Below, one piece after another: positions 55,869 to 64,000 of a stretch of 64,000 nucleotides of DNA. Within the stretch, counting starts at the first letter, position 1. Each line of letters starts with the position of its first letter. The notes below the pieces were generated by a model. The model searched no databases. It was given only the letters and a program-made list of their open reading frames with translations, and was not told the origin of the DNA. The position numbers were made by a program, and so were the translations under genes. This stretch comes from Didymella arachidicola (lineage: Eukaryota > Ascomycota > Dothideomycetes > Pleosporales > Didymellaceae), in the NCBI GenBank assembly GCA_016630955.3, contig CM049993.1, positions 1 to 64,000 on the forward strand. Direction: 5' to 3'.

Positions 55869-57452
55869 CTATGCCTGGCTGGCTGCCCGTAATGGCACTT
55901 TTGCCCACATATCCGCATAGCCAACGCCGCGTATGATATCAAAATGCTGGATCCCAATCATAGGCACGTCGCTTCCCGAATCTACAGCAGCTATAGCTGC
56001 TGGCAAGAACATGTGCTGCTTGACACGGAACTCCGGCAGATGCTCATACGGTTTGGAGACCACTTCGGCGTGCTTCAACGCTCGAATCAATTTCGACATG
56101 TGCCCATCGTCTTTATGATCGCATACCCGTTCAAATACCTGCTTCCAACCTGTCTTTGGATAGCGAGACGGGTGCGATAGGATCCACTCCATATCAAGAG
56201 GCGGGCAACCCATGGCGGCGTACATCATCAGCGTCAAGCGACCCGTGTATTCGAGCAGGCGCGCCTTTTGCTCGTTGCTCAACGAGGGCTCCTGAAGGAA
56301 GCACGAGTGCCAGATCGACGCGTTTGTGGAGTGAATGAGGAAAAAATCATAGCGACATTCATGTGGCGGAAGCTGGGCTCCAGCAGACATGAAAACTGTC
56401 GAAATCTTAGTAACAGCTTTTCTCGTTTACCTCAAAGGCTGTGAGACTCACCTGTCGCATTGATAAGTTCGGCCGTCGCGCGCTCCAAGTCGTTTGGATC
56501 GACTCGGTAACGGGCACACAGCCGAGCCATGTCATCAAAGGCCTTTTTGCAGACTCCATCTCTAACCATCTCGATCTCGACAAACCACTTCCCGTTGTCC
56601 ATCTGGGTATGGTATTCGGTACCCGAGCACTCCAAAATGGACTGATAATTGCGACATTCGAGCAGCGACTCGCTCAATGGCAGAGCAGTCTCCTTTGCCT
56701 CATTGGCTAAACGCTCGGCAGCAGAAAAGAGCTCGTTGTAGTACATATCGTCGTGCACAGCGGCCTGTGCAAGTCCCTCGGCAATCAGTGGTAGCTGCTT
56801 GTACTCGACGCCCATGCCAACGTACATGAGCGAATGGACATATCCTGGAAGGTCAGTACCAACCTCGCCCGGTGGAGTCTCTTGGACTAACCATGATACA
56901 TTCGCGCTAAGAGATCGTCCGCCACTTCTGTACCGCCAAACATGTACTTCTGCAATACCTCCTCATAGCCTAGTTTAGCAATCTCACGCTCGAAGAATGT
57001 CGTGAAACTGAGGAAGTAGTCTTCGTCGCCAAGATAGCGCTGGTACCCCTCAGCCGTACCCATCTCCTCAATCACTTTCTCGTCCGGCATCAGCGGTGGC
57101 TGCAGCTGATAAGTCTTGTTGCGCTCGGTGTGCTCAAGGATCTGCTGCGGCGAAGCTCCTAGTGAGTACAGCGCCAGGGTATGGTGCGTGATGTGGTTGT
57201 GCAGATGCGCCTGGGTTCGTACTTTAGCACTGCGTCGCTTCCATCTCTCCTTGTACCTCCTTCAGTGGAAGGCATGTTACTTACCCCCATTTTCCTGGCC
57301 TCGGTCGTGTATATGTGATTCGCCGCGGTGTTGTGATTCAACACGTCCGATGCAGTCTTGGCACTTTCCTCCGTCAAGTTGTCTACATGCACGATCCCTG
57401 GTGTCTTGATGGGGTCAAGCGCATAGCGCGTAGGTTCAATCTTGATGGGCAT
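55869..57452 (-). CDS. Questin-oxidase-like protein (DUF4243 family)
   Basis: Four exons on the minus strand (57,452-57,285; 57,210-56,892; 56,844-56,452; 56,395-55,869; introns 74, 47 and 56 nt) give 468 residues. After the first intron it reads HLHNHITHHTLALYSLGASP, then KTYQLQPPL, LGDEDYFLSFTTFF, GYVHSLMYVGMGVEY, and late in the protein MSAGAQLPPHECRYDFFLIH. These are signatures of the questin-oxidase/AflY family, flavin-free enzymes proposed to carry out Baeyer-Villiger-type ring opening of anthraquinones and related aromatic polyketides. The His-rich start may bind a metal. It diverges from the carboxylesterase, sharing a 435-bp promoter. Substrate here is unknown; in this setting an aryl polyketide made by the PKS pair is likely. 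Confidence 0.85.
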
Positions 57453-57887
57453 GATGATTTACGTTTAGATTTGGAGCTGGGAGTTTTTGCGATTGCTCGT
57501 CAGACAGAGGGGCATTTCAGTATCTATGCACGCAGCGGACCGACGTAACCGCAAGTCTATTCCCGCTTTACATTTCCTGGTCAGTCGAACTTCTATCAGT
57601 ATACCAAATTCTGAGAGAAAGTGATCGCCGAAGTACTGGGAGGTCTCGTTGACATGTTCTAACTCACTAGATATTATAATCGCCGAGGCGAAAGCGGTCG
57701 TGAATCTGAATCGCCGAAACATTAATTCGCCGAAGTGAGGCTGGCCCACCACTGCAAGGGGCAGAACGCACGTTCTCATCAATATCAAAATCAATTTACT
57801 GATCTTTGCTGATTGGAATATTAAAACAGGCGTATCTGAATGTCGAAAAAGATCTCTTGGTGCATGCCAATTCTGGGATAGCTAGCC
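57453..57887. promoter_or_regulatory. Divergent promoter with four CGCCGA motifs
   Basis: 435 bp between two divergent starts. ATCGCCGAAG (57,624-57,633), ATCGCCGAGG (57,679-57,688), ATCGCCGAAA (57,710-57,719) and TTCGCCGAAG (57,726-57,735) all read in the same direction, three of them within 57 bp. The spacing and repetition suggest a binding site for a cluster regulator such as a zinc-cluster protein. Confidence 0.6.
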
Positions 57888-59760
57888 ATGCGATCGTTCC
57901 AACTCGTTACACCTCTCTTGCTTGCCGCTGTAGACTTATCACTCGGCACACCTACCAGGCTCGGTGTGCATACTACAGTGGGAAAAGTTATCGGAACAGT
58001 CGATGACGTCACTCCCGATGTCTACCAATGGCTAGGGGTCCCATTTGCGGAACCTCCATTGGGTTCTCTCCGCTTTCTTCCACCGGTCAAGAAAACTTCC
58101 TCGGGTGTGTTGTCGGCCAAGAGCCCTCCTGCGTCTTGCCAGCAGTACCTGAAAGGAACTCCTAACATTTTTGATCTTGTCCCCGAATTCAACCCTCCAA
58201 GACCATACAGCGAAGACTGTCTGTACTTGAACGTCATCGCTCCGAAGCGTCCAAAGTGCAAGGACCTGCCTGTGGCGATATGGTTTCATGGCGGCGAGGC
58301 TACTCACGGTGGTATCAACACTTCGTATGAGAAACCTCAGAAATGGGTCCAGAGGTCGCAAGAGCATATCGTTGTTCAGATCAAGTTAGTTGTCCCTTGC
58401 TGTTTGACATCAGCTATATCTTGTATGAAGCTAACGCTTGGAAAAGCTATCGCCTCAATCTTCTGGGCTTTCCTAACGCGCCTGGTCTAAATCAGTCTGA
58501 GCTGAACCCTGGACTTTTGGACATGCGTCTCGGGTGAGTCTTATCTCCATGAACAAACACGTTGAACGTGCGACTTACAAATCTCTATAGTATCGAATGG
58601 GTACGTGACAATATTGCCAACTTTGGCGGCGACCCTTCGAAGATCGTGCTCTGGGGTCAATCTGCCGGTGCCGCTCTAATCGATGCCTACCAATACGCCT
58701 ACTACAAAGATCCCATTGCAAGCGGTATCGTACAGGAAAGCGGTGTCATCTATGAGGTCAACTTTGCAGGAGACGCTAATCAAACGACTTGGGCTTGGGT
58801 TGCGGATCAGTTCAACTGTACGGGCGACGCGACGCAGGTCCTCGATTGTATGCGCCATGTCGACGCTGATGCACTTGAAACGCTGCTGCAAAAGCACACC
58901 GACAGTGGCAGTGCTCCCACGCTGACCCTCATTGCTTCTGCAGACAACACAACAGGATTCAGTAAGGCTGCGTACGAAGCGATGGCTGCAGCAAAGAACA
59001 TTCCAAAACTTGTGAGTCGCACTTAGGTCCCTTGGGATGGTTTTCACATGACTCACGATACAACATAGCCAACCCTGATGGGTTCGAATTCTAACGAGGG
59101 CGCCAACTTTGTTCCATACAGTGTCAATGGTAACACGACTACGCTTGCGGCGATGCACCAAGCCACCTTAACAAAATTCCAGTGTTCCTTTGCACAGGAG
59201 AGTGCGTAAGTGCTTTACAGACTCACCACACACCGTCAATCCACACGCTGACATAACTTCCCTAAAAACAGCGCTCGTGTGCAAGGCGGCGGAAAAACCT
59301 GGCGCTACTTGAATGCGGCAAACTTCACCAACATCTCACCCGAGTAAGTCTCATCTTCCCGTCCCGTCCTTTCCTTCCTCCCCAGCCGCAACACCCCCAC
59401 AATCCCGAAGATCGCCACATATCCAGCACTCGAAGAACGCAATTGAATCCCCAAACTAACTCATCGTACAGGCCCTGGATGGGCTCTTACCACTTCTCTG
59501 AGTTGCCCCTCATAATGGGCACGCACGCAGACTACCGGGGCGACTCGACGCCCTTCGAGTACGCGCTCAGCGAGAAGCTGCAAGACCTGTGGCTCGCGTT
59601 TATAAAGGATCCGGAGCACGGTCTCACGGCGGCTGGCTGGCCCGAGTACACGGGCGCGAACGGTACGGTGATTGTTTTCGGCGAGAACGAGCAGTTGGTT
59701 CAGCTGCAGAGTGCGGCCGTCGTTGATGATGGGCTTGCGGCTATTAATTGCACTGTTTGA
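57888..59760 (+). CDS. Secreted type-B carboxylesterase/lipase
   Basis: Six exons (57,888-58,384; 58,447-58,533; 58,591-59,011; 59,069-59,205; 59,272-59,343; 59,472-59,760) give 500 residues. The N-terminal signal peptide is MRSFQLVTPLLLAAVDLSLG. Family features: GVPFAEPPLGSLRF, SEDCLYLNV, oxyanion WFHGGEA, nucleophile elbow GQSAGA, SNEGANF (acid residue) and YHFSELP (catalytic His). Several NxT/NxS sites fit a secreted glycoprotein. It may hydrolyse an ester or lactone in the pathway or an outside substrate. Its divergent promoter with the questin-oxidase-like gene argues for co-regulation with the cluster. Intron boundaries all keep phase. Confidence 0.9.
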
Positions 59761-60665
59761 GTGCAGGCGGAGTGGCAATGCGCGTGCTAGCGGGCTGTAG
59801 GCTCTGCGCTCGCGAGAACAGATGTGAAGTGCATCAAGATAATCTGTGTTGATAGTTTCACGGGCAGCGACTAAGTCTGTTCTTAACCCTAATGTAGACT
59901 TGTCGTTGTTGCCACCACCACCTTGCAACTGATAAAGTCCTTTCTAATTCCAATGCTTCGAGTTCCCATCGCTGTAAGGTGGGAATATTCTGGTTATACT
60001 AGTTTATAAGTATCAAGGTCGGCACACTACTTAAACAACTTGCTTATTTGTCGTTTACAATACAGATCTACAACTACATGTGTTTCTAGATTTGGAAGCA
60101 GGTGTATCGTTGCAGAAGTGATCAAATTCCTCTGCCGAGCTGACTAGAAGGCCAGATAGCTTAAATACTCCTATCCTTACGTGTTGGTCCAGTCTACTTA
60201 TATAACCTCGGCTCAGGTGGTTTACCCCGAGGGCTTTGATTAGTTGAACGTTGATCAAACCTTCTCATAATACGACACTAGATGATATATTCTCCTTTAT
60301 CAATCGCTACACCTGTTGCCTTGCAGCGATGTTGGCTATGTATCTAGATGCCTGTACAGTGGTGTTGGTCTTGGAAAATCATGGGCAGGAAGCTTGCCCA
60401 ATCTTTCGTCTGACGCAAGATTCTGAAGCAGGTTGTGTCACGTATAGTGCTTTAGTACTTGGGAACATAGAGCAGAAGATGTCTAACGAGGTACTACGAA
60501 GTGCCTTTGTTATGAACTTGCATGTACGTATTTTGACAGAGAATAATATATGAAGTACAGAAACTCTAGACGCCATGATGCCGTACGTGTTCTAACTACG
60601 ATGAGGAAAAGAAATCAGTCTGTCTCTCTAGCACGGCCACGTGTTAATTCATCTTGCTGACCCTC
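59761..60665. other. Intergenic, convergent 3' ends
   Basis: Between the converging esterase and reducing PKS genes. Short frames only; I see no gene, RNA or repeat. Confidence 0.55.
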
Positions 60666-63600
60666 CTACTCCTTCTTTACCACGCTAGACCTCTCTGCAA
60701 CCTTCAGCGCAAGGGCTGTCATAGGCATGCTGCCCAGAATGTCAAACACTGCAACGCTAGCCTTCAGGTCCTTGAAGATCCAGTTCGCGATCTCAACTGC
60801 AACGAGCGAGTCCACTCCAAACGCGTGCAAAGGCTTTGCGGTATCAATGTCTGCGGCATCCATTTGCAACGATTTAGACAGACGCGCGACAAGTGCCGCC
60901 GTGACAATCTCAGCGGCTGCAGCAGGGGAGCCCGCAGCAGCAATCTTGTCCTGCCATGACTCAGACTTGTCACCGCCGTTCAACGCGGACCTGCGACCAG
61001 TGTTTGCGAGGATGCTGAACCGTGGATCCTCCAGGTAAAAGGGCGGCGTGATGCCCGCAGCGGCGGAGGAGCCGGTGGTGGCAAAGCCCGTGGGGATCTG
61101 TGCGTCAACAGAGTTGCCTGCGAGGATCGTGCTCTCGATCAAGGCGTGGAATTCCGGTTCGTTGATGCCAAAGGGCACCTCCCACTCGCGTAGGTAGTCG
61201 GTAATGCCTTTCTCAGCCAGAACGCCGATGTCGCGCATGATGCCTAGGTCGAGAGTGGTGGCGTTCAAGCCAAGACCACGACGGTGGAAGGCTAGTGCGT
61301 CCTCGAATGCGCCTGCGGCTGCGTAATTGCTTTGACCACGGCTGCCAAAGACTCCAGCAAAGGAACTCAGGGTAACGAAGAAATCTACGTCCCCTAGACT
61401 CTGATGCAGATTCCAGGTTCCTTGAATCTTGGGCCGTGTCGATTGTACCCAGTCCTGGTACTTCATATTCTGGAACAGCCCGTCACGAAGGACCATAGCA
61501 CATTGTACTACACCACGGACGGCTCCGAGCTGCTCGTTACAGTCTTTGACAACTGCGTCCACGGCGGCTGCATCGGCGACGTCGCACTTGGCAACCTTGA
61601 CGCGAACACCAGACTGCTCGAGCTCTGTTACCAATTTTTGGGCGTCTTTCCCAGCAGCGCCAGAACGCGAAAGGAAGCATAGCTTGCGAGCACCACGTAA
61701 GACGAGTAGTCTTGCAAGACTCCTGCCAAGCCCACCCAGACCACCAACGAGCATATACGTGGCATCGCTGTGCAGGTTCAAGTGAGCGGCGCTGGGCTGG
61801 ACGGAGGAGATGACGTCCGTGTCAGAAATTGACAGAACAATCTTTCCTGTGAAGTTTCCTGTTTGCATCGAACGGAAGGCGTCTTTGACCTTGGAGATAG
61901 GATACGTGGTCACAGGGTAGATTGGTCTCGTGACTCCTGAGCGAAGTAGCTTGAACGTACTTGACATGATCTCCGCCATGAGCGCAGGCCGATGGTTCTC
62001 GATGCGGTTCATGTTAAAGAAGACGTATGTGGCATCCTGCAGGAAGGGTCGCATGTCGAGTCGGCTGTTGATTAAGAGGTCCTTCGTACCAATCTCAATG
62101 AAGTGGCCAAAGGGCGCAACACAGTACCATGACTGTTGTAAGGCCTCTCCAGTCAAACAATTGAGAACAATGTCCACACCGCGACCACCAGTCATGCGTT
62201 TGATGCCGTCGGCAAAGCTCAGGTCCCGGGAATTGAAGATGTGGTCTTCCAACACGCCGTACTTATCCTGAATGATTTTTCTTTTCTCTGGAGAGCTGAC
62301 AGTGGCGAATACTTCGAGGCCTAAATGATTGGATAGCTGAATGGCAGCCTGGCCGACACCGCCTGCCGCGGCATGAATCAGAATTGACTGACCGGGCTGA
62401 GCTTGGGCAAGCTTGACGATACCATACCAAGCAGTGCCATGAACAAGTGGGAGAGTTGCTGCCTCTTCAAAAGACAAGCCCTCTGGAACCAGCTCACAGT
62501 AGTCAGCACGACAGCGATGAATGGTACGGTGAGCACCGTGGCCGTAGACACACACGTGATCACCAACTTTGAATTTGGTGACACCTGGACCTAGGCGGTG
62601 GACAACACCAGCGCCATCGAAGCCAAGCTTACTGTCCGGGATTTCGCCCAGGGCGACCATAGCATCACGGGAACTGTAACGGTCAGTTCGGCAAAACGCA
62701 GCAATTCACGAAGAAAACTTACTTCACGCTAACAGCCTTCATCTGTACCTCGATCATGCCCTCGTCCAGCACCGTTTCTGGGACAGGATCACGCTCGAAG
62801 GCAAGCGAGTCCAACATTCCTACAGTGCGAACACATAGCTTCTGTGGGCCAGAGGCCTCGCCGAGTGGAATATTGACAAGCTGCTCTGGTGCGCCTGGAA
62901 GCAACTGGGCAAGGTTGTCATTGAACTGTGGGCTGGACTCGACTCGACTGATCTTCAGGATTCCATCGGTCAAGGCCTCGAACTCGTCATCGAGTACTTG
63001 GGCGCGTAGAACACGGCTCAATAAAGCAGCAGCATGCTTTGGGGCCGTCAGAGAGATGCGAGACAGCTGGAGAGTGCGCAACTGAATACCCGGAATCTCG
63101 TTACGCACGGTGCGTGCGAGACCTTTAATGACGGCGGCGTCGGGTGCGTCTAGCGCAGTGGCCCAGACAATGCTTTTAGCATTCTCCACAAGGAATTTGA
63201 CAGCAGTGAAGTCTTGCTCAGACAGCTGCGAAAGAATAGGTGCATCCAGCTCGGCTAGCACCACGCATGGGCGACCTTGGATAGCTGTGGACTGATCGGA
63301 GGATCCCCAGATGACTGTGCGCACCGCAATGGCGTTGCTTTCGAGAAGAGCACTCAGTTGAGCAGCCACAGCGAGTGTCCCTTCAGAAGCCTCGGGAGAA
63401 ACAAGCAAAACTGCTTCGCTACCTATATCACGTACTGGATGACTGTTGGGAAGACCAGCAATGCAAAGATCAGGAAGTGTGTTGAGCACGGCCCCAGGAA
63501 GATCTAGTGTTGGCGGAGTCACGCCAACGAGACACAGTTTACCATGCTCCTTTAACAGGTGACGGAGAGATGCAGAACTGTTTGCAGGCGCCACGATAAG

Positions 63601-64000
63601 GTCATATTCTCCGGCGGGCAACGAGTCAGGGGCTCCGACCTTTAGCGCTATCGTTCCAGCGAGGTCTTGAAGTGAAGCAGCAGCAGCATCGTCTGGAACG
63701 CAGAGCTGGATCTGGGCAGTTTCACGGAGGCGATGGAAGGCTGGATTGAAGGCAAGAAGCGATTCACCTGTGGCAGTGACTTCAAGCACGGACAGAGCAG
63801 GGTTCGAAGTGTGCAGGAGATCAATGAACTGAAAGGTGTTAGCTTAATGAATCTGGGTAAGGGTGTGGACAGAACGGACCAGGCCTAGCTGCAAATCAGC
63901 ACTGGAGAATTCGGACAGGACAGTGCGCAGTTCCTCGAGGGTTAGCATGTCCACGGCCGGCATCCACTTGATGGCACTGGCGATTTGACGTGGTCCAACA
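60666..64000 (-). CDS. Highly reducing PKS, 3' part (ER-KR-ACP), partial
   Basis: The C-terminal part; the 5' end (KS, AT, DH expected) is beyond the window. Exons 60,666-62,673 and 62,723-63,828 are separated by a 49-nt intron (GTAAGT..TTACAG); another junction near 63,829-63,880 is discussed as a finding. The most upstream readable part resembles the core of a C-methyltransferase domain but reads LEVTATGES where LEIGAGTGG is expected, so it is probably inactive. The enoylreductase has LGFDGAGVV and HAAAGGVGQAAIQL. The ketoreductase has LVGGLGGLGRSLA and SSFAGVFGSRGQSNYAAA. The ACP has FGVDSLVAVEI. No release domain follows, as usual when the chain is handed to a partner. It likely makes a reduced starter for the non-reducing PKS. 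Confidence 0.93.

Noticed and set aside
59884..59895. Single TTAACCCTAATG word
   Set aside because: One unit only, so not evidence of telomere repeats.

Overview
The window comes from a filamentous ascomycete (Pezizomycotina), possibly a dothideomycete. The evidence is short 47-91 nt introns with GT..AG ends and CTAAC-like branch sites, a HET-NACHT-WD40 gene, SAT-type polyketide synthases, Fot1/pogo and Tad1-type transposons, a chromodomain gypsy element, and nonsense codons of the C-to-T/G-to-A kind left by repeat-induced point mutation (RIP). The species cannot be named from the sequence.

Layout: 1-3,750 holds no confident gene and one small foldback repeat. At 3,751-5,181 lies a decayed C2H2 zinc-finger gene on the minus strand, abutting a truncated pogo element. 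A full-length Tad-like LINE (5,182-11,227) sits inside that pogo with a 15-bp target duplication. At 11,540-17,052 a TA-flanked unit with 41-bp perfect terminal inverted repeats (inside roughly 520-bp imperfect arms) carries a complete HET-NACHT-WD40 NLR gene and no transposase. From 17.6 to 21 kb there is an unrecognised lysine-rich gene and a protein-kinase-like gene broken by one stop and one frameshift. From 20.95 to 29.34 kb lie RIP-degraded minus-strand copies of a large OrsD/C2H2-type repeat gene, split by an intact pogo and ending beside interstitial CCCTAA telomere-like repeats. From 29.5 to 42.35 kb there is a dense nest: four more pogo copies or fragments, a solo LTR, and a complete chromovirus-type gypsy (32,016-39,212) that carries an antisense gene for a Zn2Cys6 protein.

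From 42.37 kb to the right edge is a secondary-metabolite gene cluster: FAD monooxygenase (-), O-methyltransferase (+), non-reducing PKS SAT-KS-AT-PT-ACP-TE (-), MFS transporter (-), questin-oxidase-like enzyme (-), carboxylesterase (+) and the 3' part of a highly reducing PKS with ER-KR-ACP (-, running off the window). The pairing suggests that the reducing PKS makes a chain that the SAT domain of the non-reducing PKS accepts, extends and cyclises. The product is then oxidised and methylated, possibly ring-opened or hydrolysed, and exported. Resorcylate-type lactones or related aryl polyketides are the obvious candidates, but the product cannot be read from the sequence. A TTCGGCG/CGCCGAA motif recurs in several cluster promoters. 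No cluster-specific transcription factor is visible inside the window.

The most unusual things are the NLR gene packaged between transposon-like inverted repeats, the antisense zinc-cluster gene inside the gypsy element, and a family of pogo ends in which an internal, tandemly doubled motif differs between copies while the surrounding end sequence is conserved.
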